Origin: Arenibacter sp. ARW7G5Y1 | GTDB lineage: Bacteria; Bacteroidota; Bacteroidia; Flavobacteriales; Flavobacteriaceae | Direction: 5' to 3' | DNA length: 61,992 nt | Assembly: GCF_003201775.1 (NCBI RefSeq) | Contig: NZ_QJJZ01000023.1 | Span: 1-61,992 of the forward strand | The notes under the pieces: model-generated | Told to the model about the DNA's origin: nothing | What the model saw: only the letters and a program-made list of their open reading frames with translations | Database searches by the model: none | Part shown: positions 54,833 through 61,992 of the stretch, in pieces | How positions within the stretch are numbered: position 1 is the first letter of the stretch | How the letters are laid out: the number at the start of each line of letters is the position of its first letter | Translations under genes and position numbers: made by a program

Positions 54833-56911
54833 TTAGGAATTCAATTTATTAAGGTAGTAATCATAGGTGGCGAATTGTGAACGCACTTTGGGATTATTGT
54901 TCCTTCTATAGGCATTATCATGTTTTTCGGAAAACACCCTTGCCTTTACATTATCCCTCCAAGAAATATCAAAGGTATCCAAAAGCTCTTGTTTAACGTC
55001 CCCATCATAAATAGGTACTCCAACTTCTACACGATAGTCCAAATTTCTCGTCATCCAATCGGCCGAGGATATATATACTTTGGAATTACCATCATTTCCA
55101 AAAATGAAGATCCTAGGGTGCTCCAAAAATTTATCCACAATACTAACAGCCTCTATGTTTTCACTCATTCCCTTAACCCCTGGCACCAAACAGCAAATAC
55201 CCCTGATAATAAGCTGAATTTTTACTCCTGCCCTACTGGCCTCATACAGTTTGTCCACCATTTTATAGGAGGTAAAACTGTTCATTTTTATCTTGATATA
55301 GGCCTCCTTGCCCGCCTTGGCATTTTGAATTTCCTTATCGATCAACTTCTTGAACACATTTTTGGTATAATGCGGAGAAACAATCAGATGTTTGTATTTA
55401 TTGATCTTATAGGTAGTTTCAAAGAAATCAAAGACTTTGTTCAATTCCTTCAGTATCCCATCATGTGCCGTAAATAGGGTATAATCCGTATAGATACGGG
55501 CCGTTGATTCATTAAAGTTACCTGTACTAACAAATCCGTAGCGTTTAATTTGTGTCCCTTCTTCCCGCTCTACCAGACATATTTTGCTATGCACTTTTAA
55601 GCCACGCACACCAAAAATAAGTTTTACCCCCTCGGATTGTAACTGTTCCGCATATTCAATATTGGCCTGTTCGTCAAACCTGGCCTGTAACTCTATCTGT
55701 ACCGTTACCTGTTTTCCATTTTTTACGGCATTTATCAAGGAGGCCGCCACCTGGGAGTTATCGGCCAATCTGTATACTGTAATCTTGATATTTCTCACCT
55801 TGGGATCCAGGGCCGCCTCCCTTAGAAACTTGATAATGTAGGAAAAGGTCTGATATGGGGTATACTGCAGGAAATCTTTTTCCGCTATCCGCTCAAAAAG
55901 GCTGCCCTCCAATGAAATTCCCTTTATGGGAAGTGGGGTAATCTTAGCGTACATGAGATCATTTCTGCCCAAGCTGGGAAAGCCCATATAATCCCGTCTA
56001 TTGTGATATCTACCCCCTGGAATTACACTATCCGTGTCCTCTATATCCATTTTTTCCTTTAAGAAATCGAGCGTATCCTTACCTATGCTCTTATCGTACA
56101 CAAAGCGCACTGGATCACTTATTTTTCGATGCTCAACACTGGACGATATTTTTTCAATAAAACTCTTGCTTAAGTCATTATCCATGTCCAACTCGGCATC
56201 ACGGGTAATTTTTATCATATGCGCCGAGATGGATTCATAGTCGAACATATTAAAAATACTCCCCAGGCAATACCTGATAAGATCATCGAGAATGATGATA
56301 TAATTTTTATCGCCCTCCTTCGGCAACACCACAAAACGATCTATACCCTTAGGTATTTCTATTAGTGCATATCGCTTTTCCTTGACATTGGATTTGCTGC
56401 CCGGCTCTTTCTTTAAAATCAGTTTTACCGCCAGATAGGCCGCTGTATCCTTTAGCATGGGGAAGCCGGCCAAATCGTTTAAAATAATGGTCATCAAAAC
56501 TGGACTGACCTTTTCGATAAAATAATTCTTTATAAAGGAACATTGGGACTCCGTGATTTTTTTTTCATTGATCAAAAAAATATTCTGGGTTTCCAATTCC
56601 TTTTCAATATCGCTTAATATCTTTAAGCTTTTGGTTTGCTGTTTAATTACGATTTCGGTGATTTCCTCGAGAAGATCCTTTGCTGTTTCCCCGCCCAGAA
56701 CACTTTTCCCGGATCTTCCAGCATCCACTATTCTTTTAACGGTGGCATACCTTACCTTAAAGAATTCGTCCAAGTTATTGGAAAATATCCCTAAAAACCG
56801 GAGTCGCTCAATTAAAGGAACATTCTTGTCTGCACTTTCCTGTAAAACCCTCTCATTAAAACTTAACCAACTTATTTCTCTATTTATATATTGATTTTTA
56901 CTCTTGATCAT
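54833..56911 (-). CDS. ppk1: Polyphosphate kinase 1
   Basis: The 692 residues are counted from MIKSKNQYINREISWLSF, the usual N-terminus; an ATG 60 bp upstream overlaps the previous gene. The phospho-accepting His lies in LKVHSKICLVER and the second in SSADWMTRNLDYR; QIELQARFDEQANI and GFVSTGNFNESTARIYTD are also present. It polymerises phosphate from ATP at the membrane. It starts 2 bp after the sixA-like gene and is followed by ppx. Confidence 0.95.
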   Translation of the reverse strand: MIKSKNQYINREISWLSFNERVLQESADKNVPLIERLRFLGIFSNNLDEFFKVRYATVKRIVDAGRSGKSVLGGETAKDLLEEITEIVIKQQTKSLKILSDIEKELETQNIFLINEKKITESQCSFIKNYFIEKVSPVLMTIILNDLAGFPMLKDTAAYLAVKLILKKEPGSKSNVKEKRYALIEIPKGIDRFVVLPKEGDKNYIIILDDLIRYCLGSIFNMFDYESISAHMIKITRDAELDMDNDLSKSFIEKISSSVEHRKISDPVRFVYDKSIGKDTLDFLKEKMDIEDTDSVIPGGRYHNRRDYMGFPSLGRNDLMYAKITPLPIKGISLEGSLFERIAEKDFLQYTPYQTFSYIIKFLREAALDPKVRNIKITVYRLADNSQVAASLINAVKNGKQVTVQIELQARFDEQANIEYAEQLQSEGVKLIFGVRGLKVHSKICLVEREEGTQIKRYGFVSTGNFNESTARIYTDYTLFTAHDGILKELNKVFDFFETTYKINKYKHLIVSPHYTKNVFKKLIDKEIQNAKAGKEAYIKIKMNSFTSYKMVDKLYEASRAGVKIQLIIRGICCLVPGVKGMSENIEAVSIVDKFLEHPRIFIFGNDGNSKVYISSADWMTRNLDYRVEVGVPIYDGDVKQELLDTFDISWRDNVKARVFSEKHDNAYRRNNNPKVRSQFATYDYYLNKLNS

Positions 56912-56913
56912 TC

Positions 56914-57396
56914 TTATAATTGTTTTGGAAAAAGTGTCCGTACCGTAATACCTTTTGTTACGGTACCCCAATCGTTTGTGTCAAATTGTAATTGTACCAG
57001 CCCACTGGTAGGAACATTGTCAATATACATGTTTCCAAGGGAATTGGCAATATGTGTAAAGGCTTCGTTATGTCCAAATATAATAACAGTATCCTTGTCA
57101 TTGTTCAGTCCTTTTATAAATCGACATACATCCTCACCCGAAAAATCATATAAGTCATTGGACAATTGAAATTTTGTGTATGAATAATTTATGGCTCTTA
57201 AAAAAATCATAGCGGTATGCAAGGCTCTATTGGCCGGACTGGAATAAGCTGCATCAATATGGTTTAAATTGGACGAAAATTCCTTGGCCACCTTATTCAC
57301 ATCCTTTATCCCCCTTTCCATTAGTGGTCTATCCCTATCCGAAACATTGTATTCCCAAGAAGATTTTCCGTGCCTTACCAATATTACCGTTTTCAT
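56914..57396 (-). CDS. SixA-like histidine phosphatase
   Basis: The 160 residues start MKTVILVRHGKSSWEYN, with the RHG catalytic motif at residues 8-10 and the second His in IIFGHNEAFTHI. The start at 57396 is preferred because upstream codons encode no part of the fold. It is first of sixA-ppk1-ppx, a usual Bacteroidota order. The substrate is unknown; SixA removes phosphate from histidines of phosphotransfer proteins. Confidence 0.88.
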   Translation of the reverse strand: MKTVILVRHGKSSWEYNVSDRDRPLMERGIKDVNKVAKEFSSNLNHIDAAYSSPANRALHTAMIFLRAINYSYTKFQLSNDLYDFSGEDVCRFIKGLNNDKDTVIIFGHNEAFTHIANSLGNMYIDNVPTSGLVQLQFDTNDWGTVTKGITVRTLFPKQL

Positions 57397-57617
57397 ACGT
57401 TTACATCCTTTAAATTTATTGAAAAAAAGAAAACTAAAAATTGAGAATGTGTGCCTCCCCGGCTCCACCGGTAATCACAGACTACACCCTAACATTAAAT
57501 ACTTAAAATATTGCCTTTTAGGAAAATTGTCAAATTTTGTATTCGTCCGTTTCCCTTATGTCCTTTAAATAAATTGCACATCCCCAGGACAATTCAAATC
57601 CAATGTATTGCTAAAAA

Positions 57618-58265
57618 TCAAGGTGCCAACCTTTCCATTTTCCAATCCAAATTAGCCTGTAAACTATAGCGTATCCTATCGTGCAACCTATTGGGACGTC
57701 CCTGCCAGAATTCCATGGATATAGGTTTTACAATAAAGCCGCCCCAGTATTTGGGACGTTCTATCTCCTTATTATCATATTCCTTCTCCAACGCCTTTAA
57801 TTTCTTTTCCAAATATTCCCTGCTCGGAACCACCTCGCTCTGTTTGGATACTATTGCTCCCAGTTTACTCCCCTCGGGTCGTGATTCAAAATATCCGTCA
57901 GATAAATTTTCCGCTATTTTCTCCGCCCTTCCCTTTATAATGATCTGCCTTTCCATATTGGGCCAAAAAAAAGAAATACACACATTGGGATTTTGGGTAA
58001 TGGCCCTGCCCTTTTCACTTTCATAATTGGTATAAAAAATAAAACCTTCATAGGTGTATTTCTTCAACAATACCACCCTGTTCTTTGGAAACCCGTCCAA
58101 ACCTATGGTAGACACCGTCATGGCATTGGGTTCATCCACTCCTTCGGAAGCTTCAACTTCATAAAACCATTTTTGAAATAATTCCATAGGGTTATCCGAA
58201 ATAACCTCTTCTGTAAGAGAGCTTTTCTCATAGGACTTCCTGTAATTCCCTAGGTCTTTTTGCAT
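57618..58265 (-). CDS. pdxH: Pyridoxamine 5'-phosphate oxidase
   Basis: The protein has 215 residues. FMN-binding and substrate segments are visible: MTVSTIGLDGFPKNRVVLLK, FYTNYESEKGRAI, and the C-terminal signature FWQGRPNRLHDRIRY. It makes pyridoxal 5'-phosphate, used among others by ThrC. Single gene on the minus strand. Confidence 0.95.
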   Translation of the reverse strand: MQKDLGNYRKSYEKSSLTEEVISDNPMELFQKWFYEVEASEGVDEPNAMTVSTIGLDGFPKNRVVLLKKYTYEGFIFYTNYESEKGRAITQNPNVCISFFWPNMERQIIIKGRAEKIAENLSDGYFESRPEGSKLGAIVSKQSEVVPSREYLEKKLKALEKEYDNKEIERPKYWGGFIVKPISMEFWQGRPNRLHDRIRYSLQANLDWKMERLAP

Positions 58266-58389
58266 ATGTATTCTTGGATATTATTATCGCGAAAAGTTAA
58301 TATACAAAATTGCACAAAACAAACTGAAATGCGAAAAGTAAGTGGAGTTTTTTTAAGCACTATATACATGGGAAAGACCCATACGATAA

Positions 58390-58530
58390 TTTGCAGACGT
58401 AGATTACCAATGGTCCCGGGAAACTAATACATTCTACTTTTATCAAAACGGGAAATTTAAAGAAGTATCCGTTAAAAACCCGGTACATTTGGAGGTTACC
58501 GATCTAGACCTAAAGTCGTACAACATCTAG
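58390..58530 (+). pseudogene. Possible gene remnant
   Basis: A 46-codon frame without start codon ends at 58528-58530. Its composition is protein-like (NTFYFYQNGKFKEVSVKNP, then HLEVTDLDLKSYNI). The surrounding 307-bp gap holds no complete gene. I recognise no family. Confidence 0.25.
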
Positions 58531-58572
58531 ATCTTCATTGGCTCCCCTGTAAAGTGACAGCTATTTCCTGGG

Positions 58573-59478
58573 CTATAGCTCAAACTCCTTACCGTCGTCC
58601 GCTAGTTCCACATTTGGAAATATGGTTTTGGCCTCTTCCCTAAAGAGGTCCAAAGATTGGTACCTGGTTGAAAAATGTCCCAATATCAACATCCCTACAT
58701 TGGCCTCCCTGGCAATGGTAGCAGCCTCCTTGGCGGTGGAATGTTTTGTTTTGGGGGCCAATCTTTTTTCCGTCTCCAAGAATGTGGCCTCGTGATATAA
58801 GACATCAACATTCTGGATCCAAGGAACAATTTTTGGGGAAAAGGCCGTATCACTACAAAAAGCATAACTCTTTGCTGCAGGAGGATCAAAGGTAATTAAG
58901 GCATTGGGTATCACTTCCTGGTTGTCCAAGGTAATGTCCTTTCCCAGTTTAATATTTTGAAAGTAACATTTATCTATTTTGTACTTTGCAACGGCCTCTA
59001 CATTTAATTTGCGTTCTCCCAACTCCTCCCTGATCAGAAAACCATTGGTATATATCCTGTGTTCCAATGGAATTGTGGTTATGGACACCTTGTCATCCCC
59101 AAATATCCGTTCTGGCTCATTTGAAGTCAATTCATGGAAAAGAAGTGGATAATTGGTCCAAGAATCCCCCAATTTGAGAAAAAGGGTAATTGCCTCCTTA
59201 ATTCCCTTCGGGCCGTAAACATGTAGTTCATTGGTCCTGCCCAACAACCTAAAAGTAGATATTAATCCGGGTAGACCAAAAAAATGGTCTCCGTGCAAAT
59301 GTGATATTAAAATATGATTGATACGGGAAAATTTTATCTTGCTCTTACGCAATTGCACCTGTGTCCCTTCTCCACAGTCTATCAAAAACAATTGATTCTT
59401 AATCTCCAGTACTTGCGACGTGGGATTGTTAAAAGATCTTGGTGTTGCCGCGTAACAACCCAATACGGTTAGCTTCAT
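58573..59478 (-). CDS. rnz: Ribonuclease Z
   Basis: The 301 residues start MKLTVLGCYAATPRSFNNPT. The metallo-beta-lactamase motif is SHLHGDHFFGLPGL, with FCSDTAFSP, YHEATF, HSTAKEAA and ILGHFSTRY, all typical of tRNase Z. It cuts the 3' trailer of tRNA precursors, which matters because tRNA-Ser here lacks encoded CCA. An upstream ATG at 59547 adds 23 residues unlike the family. Confidence 0.95.
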   Translation of the reverse strand: MKLTVLGCYAATPRSFNNPTSQVLEIKNQLFLIDCGEGTQVQLRKSKIKFSRINHILISHLHGDHFFGLPGLISTFRLLGRTNELHVYGPKGIKEAITLFLKLGDSWTNYPLLFHELTSNEPERIFGDDKVSITTIPLEHRIYTNGFLIREELGERKLNVEAVAKYKIDKCYFQNIKLGKDITLDNQEVIPNALITFDPPAAKSYAFCSDTAFSPKIVPWIQNVDVLYHEATFLETEKRLAPKTKHSTAKEAATIAREANVGMLILGHFSTRYQSLDLFREEAKTIFPNVELADDGKEFEL

Positions 59479-59622
59479 AAAAAGGCAATATTGAAGTGGA
59501 AAATGGAAGATTATACCCTGGTTATATTCAAAAGACTTACAAACCACAATGATAACCCACTAAATATGGCAATCATTACAATTATAATCCTTCTTCCACT
59601 ATCACTTATAAATTATTTATTT

Positions 59623-59955
59623 TTAAAGTTCCAAGTCCCTTTCAATCTCCTCCATTTCTATAATATCCTTTGCCTCTTGAATGGTAGGCACCACACAGAT
59701 ATGGTCCGGGACCTCGTCATAGGAAACTTTTCCAGTTACCAGGACGAAGGATTTTTTAGTCTTTCGATGGGCATTGGAGATTTCCAAAAATTCCAAAACG
59801 TCGTTGGAGGTCAGTTTTGAAAAAGAAAAAAGGTTCACAATTATGTGATCGTTCTTAATTTTGGGATATATTTCCTTAAGATTGGATAGAAACTTGTTCA
59901 AGGAGATATTTTCTTGAAGCACAGTGGTTACATTTCCTTCTTTATCCAAAATCAT
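59623..59955 (-). CDS. Small STAS-like protein between pyrB and rnz
   Basis: The protein has 110 residues with alternating beta/alpha pattern: NDHIIVNLFSFSKLTSND, FLEISNAHRKTKKSFVLV and an acidic C-terminal helix (IEMEEIERDLEL). The layout resembles a STAS/anti-anti-sigma domain without the phosphorylatable serine motif. It is 7 bp after pyrB and so likely co-transcribed with pyrR-pyrB. Function unknown. Confidence 0.7.
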   Translation of the reverse strand: MILDKEGNVTTVLQENISLNKFLSNLKEIYPKIKNDHIIVNLFSFSKLTSNDVLEFLEISNAHRKTKKSFVLVTGKVSYDEVPDHICVVPTIQEAKDIIEMEEIERDLEL

Positions 59956-59962
59956 AGGCCTT

Positions 59963-60889
59963 TCATTTAATTTTTGACGCCAACAAGTAAATCACAGCCA
60001 TACGTATGGCGACCCCATTTTCTACCTGGTTCAATATAATGGATTGTTTGGAATCCGCTACATCACTGGTTATTTCCACTCCGCGGTTAATGGGCCCTGG
60101 GTGCATAATTACAACTTCCTTGTCCAGACTGTTCAACAAGGCTTTATTAACCCCATACTGCTGGGTGTACTCCCTTGTAGTCGGGAAATAACTAATATCG
60201 AGTCTTTCATTCTGAATTCGCAGCATATTGGCAACATCGCACCAGTTCAAGGCTTTTCTCAGATTGGTTTCTACAGTGACACCCAAGGATTCTATATGTT
60301 TGGGAAGCAAGGTCCTAGGTCCGCACACCTTTACATTGGCGCCCTGTAATTGCAGGGCAAAGATATTGGAAAGTGCCACCCGTGAATGAAGGATATCCCC
60401 TACGATAACTACATTTTTTCCTGCCACGTCCCCCAATTTTTCCCTAATGGAATAGGAATCCAATAAGGCTTGAGTTGGATGCTCATGGGCACCGTCCCCT
60501 GCATTGACTATAGAGGCCTTAACGTGTTTGGAAAGGAAGATTCCCGCTCCGGGGTTGGGATGTCGCATTACCACCATATCTACCTTCATGGAAAGGATAT
60601 TATTTACGGTATCGATCAAGGTCTCCCCTTTTTTTACTGAAGATTGCGCTGCGGAAAAATTAACAACATCTGCGGACAGTCTCTTTTCTGCCAATTCAAA
60701 GGAAAGTCGTGTACGGGTACTGTTTTCAAAAAATATATTGGCTATGGTGATATCGCGTAGGGAAGGAACTTTTTTAATAGATCGGTTGATCACTTCCTTA
60801 AAGTGATCTGCAGTTTCAAAAATGAGCTGAATATCCGATTCCTTCAGATACTTGATTCCCAACAAGTGTTTTACACTTAATTCGCCCAT
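59963..60889 (-). CDS. pyrB: Aspartate carbamoyltransferase, catalytic chain
   Basis: The protein has 308 residues. The carbamoyl phosphate site is FFENSTRTRLSFELAEKRL, with DGAHEHPTQALLDSYSI and the aspartate-binding region HPGPINRGVEI. It catalyses the committed step of pyrimidine synthesis. It starts 2 bp after pyrR. No pyrI or dihydroorotase gene is adjacent in the window. Confidence 0.96.
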   Translation of the reverse strand: MGELSVKHLLGIKYLKESDIQLIFETADHFKEVINRSIKKVPSLRDITIANIFFENSTRTRLSFELAEKRLSADVVNFSAAQSSVKKGETLIDTVNNILSMKVDMVVMRHPNPGAGIFLSKHVKASIVNAGDGAHEHPTQALLDSYSIREKLGDVAGKNVVIVGDILHSRVALSNIFALQLQGANVKVCGPRTLLPKHIESLGVTVETNLRKALNWCDVANMLRIQNERLDISYFPTTREYTQQYGVNKALLNSLDKEVVIMHPGPINRGVEITSDVADSKQSIILNQVENGVAIRMAVIYLLASKIK

Positions 60890-60891
60890 AC

Positions 60892-61431
60892 CTATGTCTT
60901 TACTAAATATATTACATCCTCTCCATCATTTTCCTCCCACATTACCTTTACCTTTTCTCCATTTATAGCATCTACTTGCCGCCCTCTATAATTGGGCTGT
61001 ATTGGCAAATGCCTACTAAAACGCCGGTCGATCAATGTCAACAACTCTATTTCCAACGGCCTCCCAAAAGACTGGATCGCCGTTAAAGCCGCCCTTATAC
61101 TTCTGCCCGTATAAAGTACATCATCTACAAAAACTACCTTCTTATCCTCAACTAGAAAATCGATTTTGGTCTTGTTGGCTTCCAAGGTCTTGTCGCCTCT
61201 CCTAAAATCGTCGCGGTAAAATGTAATGTCCAAGAATCCTAAATCTATTTTTTTTACCCCATAATCCTCTTTAAGGATCTTGGCAAGGCGTGAAGCCAAA
61301 AATATCCCTCTAGGCTGTATCCCTATGAGAACGGTATTTTTAAAATCGAGATGGTTTTCTAATAATTGGCAAGCCAGGCGATGCAGGATAATATTTATTT
61401 CTTTGGAAGAAAGTAATACTTTTTGACTCAT
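60892..61431 (-). CDS. pyrR: PyrR: bifunctional pyr regulator / uracil phosphoribosyltransferase
   Basis: The 179 residues start MSQKVLLSSKEINIIL. The PRPP loop is VVFVDDVLYTGRSIRAAL and the C-terminal motif is RRFSRHLPIQPNYRGRQVD. The ATG at 61494 is ruled out because a -7 box lies between it and 61431. Binding of pyr mRNA is established in Gram-positives; no PyrR-type attenuator is visible here, so the enzyme activity may be its main role. Confidence 0.92.
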   Translation of the reverse strand: MSQKVLLSSKEINIILHRLACQLLENHLDFKNTVLIGIQPRGIFLASRLAKILKEDYGVKKIDLGFLDITFYRDDFRRGDKTLEANKTKIDFLVEDKKVVFVDDVLYTGRSIRAALTAIQSFGRPLEIELLTLIDRRFSRHLPIQPNYRGRQVDAINGEKVKVMWEENDGEDVIYLVKT

Positions 61432-61459
61432 AGATGATTTGGCCAATGCTTTTGAATTA

Positions 61460-61467
61460 CAAAAGTA
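61460..61467 (-). promoter_or_regulatory. -7 promoter box of pyrR-pyrB
   Basis: TACTTTTG on the minus strand lies 29 bp upstream of the chosen pyrR start. No clear -33 TTG. Confidence 0.5.
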
Positions 61468-61618
61468 GGGATTTCTATTTAATATTGCCGCCATAAAAAC
61501 AAAAGACCCTTACAGATCTGAAATAAGTAATTTGAACCCATATACAACACCCTGAAAACCTTTGGTTTGCATTGGAACCAAGCCTACCCCTAAAAGAATG
61601 TACAATTGTAATAGAAAC

Positions 61619-61822
61619 GGATCAATCTCAAAAGTTGTGTGCGAATTGCAAAAAAATATAATTTACTATCTCAAGTTTGTGTCCTGTTCATTTTTTGCAT
61701 CGCCCAAATGCGTAGCATTCATGAATACCATTAAAAATCAATAACAACCAATTGAGTAAAATGAAAGAATAATTTAATCATTGGTTTTACTAAATTACTC
61801 CTATTAAATAAAACTATTGATC
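61619..61822 (-). mobile_element. 204-bp short copy of the non-autonomous element
   Basis: It is flanked by the perfect 8-bp duplication ATAGAAAC at 61611-61618 and 61823-61830. It starts GGATCAAT and ends ATTGATC. Read on the minus strand it matches both outer parts of the element at 4389-5070 (for example the shared GTAAAACCAATGATTAAATT and GCGATGCAAAAAATGAACAG), but lacks the 420-bp middle. Confidence 0.88.
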
Positions 61823-61871
61823 ATAGAAACCCCAAAAGGAATCCAAAACCAGTAAATTTTACCAACAAAAA

Positions 61872-61905
61872 AGAGGCTGTCTAAAAAGGCAGTCTCTTTT
61901 TTTTT
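61872..61905 (+). terminator. Hairpin with T-run, terminator or insertion-sequence end
   Basis: AGAGGCTG...CAGTCTCT pairs over 8 bp (one G-T) and is followed by a long T-run. No gene on the plus strand ends just before it, so it may instead be the edge of a mobile element whose ORF begins at 61950. Confidence 0.5.
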
Positions 61906-61949
61906 GTTTATGATTTTAAAAAAAGTATTGATTTTCTTATCTTAATGGT

Positions 61950-61992
61950 ATGAAAAGCAATGTCGTTTGGAAGACCAATAATCAGACGCAAT
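61950..61992 (+). CDS. Start of an ORF cut by the window edge, possibly a transposase
   Basis: ATG AAA AGC AAT ... encodes MKSNVVWKTNNQTQ before the window ends. The short NNQTQ segment recalls the start of IS1182-type transposases, but 14 residues cannot prove it. The hairpin at 61872 would be the left end. Confidence 0.3.
   Translation, partial: MKSNVVWKTNNQTQ

Noticed and set aside
59623..59955. Annotation of the small protein as ribonuclease Z
   Set aside because: It has no HxHxDH metal motif; the true rnz is the next gene.
61432..61618. PyrR-binding attenuator upstream of pyrR
   Set aside because: No terminator/antiterminator pair or PyrR loop consensus is visible.

Overview
The window is chromosomal DNA from a member of the Bacteroidota, most likely a marine Flavobacteriaceae. 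The evidence is the protein set (DUF3822, DUF4126, EboA-F, ThuA/PQQ-type sugar dehydrogenases, a gamma/tau subunit without its zinc module), the A+T-rich code, and many Bacteroidota-type promoters with a TAnnTTTG -7 box. Those promoters precede tRNA-Ser, rnpB, the thr operon, yebC, dnaX, pyrR and others. The genus is not determined from sequence alone.

Layout. 1-500: the 5' end of a GIY-YIG endonuclease gene, two copies of a 105-bp multi-hairpin repeat, and tRNA-Ser(GCT). 648-9456: a PgpH-like HD phosphohydrolase, a thiolase, an NlpC/P60 gene destroyed by a 682-bp non-autonomous mobile element, a TPR protein and gyrA. 9713-14434: clpC, a small AT-hook-like protein and the NAD(P)HX repair enzyme. 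14488-19480: the threonine operon thrA-thrB-thrC behind a Thr/Ile-rich leader peptide. 19487-21767: UDP-galactopyranose mutase and a divergent glycosyltransferase, probably for galactofuranose. 21786-28829: aminopeptidase P, gcvT, an SDR enzyme with a perfect Shine-Dalgarno sequence, phhB, yebC, a secreted beta-helix protein and an acyltransferase. 28959-31511: kdsB-HAD-kdnB, pointing to 8-amino-Kdo lipid A-core chemistry. 31628-38314: DUF4126, a RecD-like helicase, a pseudopilin-like protein, DUF3822, rsmD, a nested tandem repeat, rnpB and dnaX. 38311-53019: an ebo cluster (eboB-eboF plus a TMEM220-family gene) separated from eboA by a divergent three-gene block of secreted ThuA, DUF1080 and sorbosone-dehydrogenase-like cytochrome c proteins. 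53197-61431: miaE, a polyphosphate operon (sixA-like, ppk1, ppx), pdxH, rnz, and the pyrR-pyrB-STAS genes. 61619-61992: a second, short copy of the mobile element and what may be the edge of an insertion sequence.

The most notable structures are these. (1) Two copies of one non-autonomous element, each flanked by a perfect 8-bp target duplication; removing the long copy restores the NlpC/P60 reading frame exactly. (2) An ebo cluster split by an oxidative sugar-processing block. (3) A nested tandem repeat beside rnpB. (4) A pseudopilin-like/DUF3822/RsmD overlap operon. All calls were made by reading the sequence; no database search was run.
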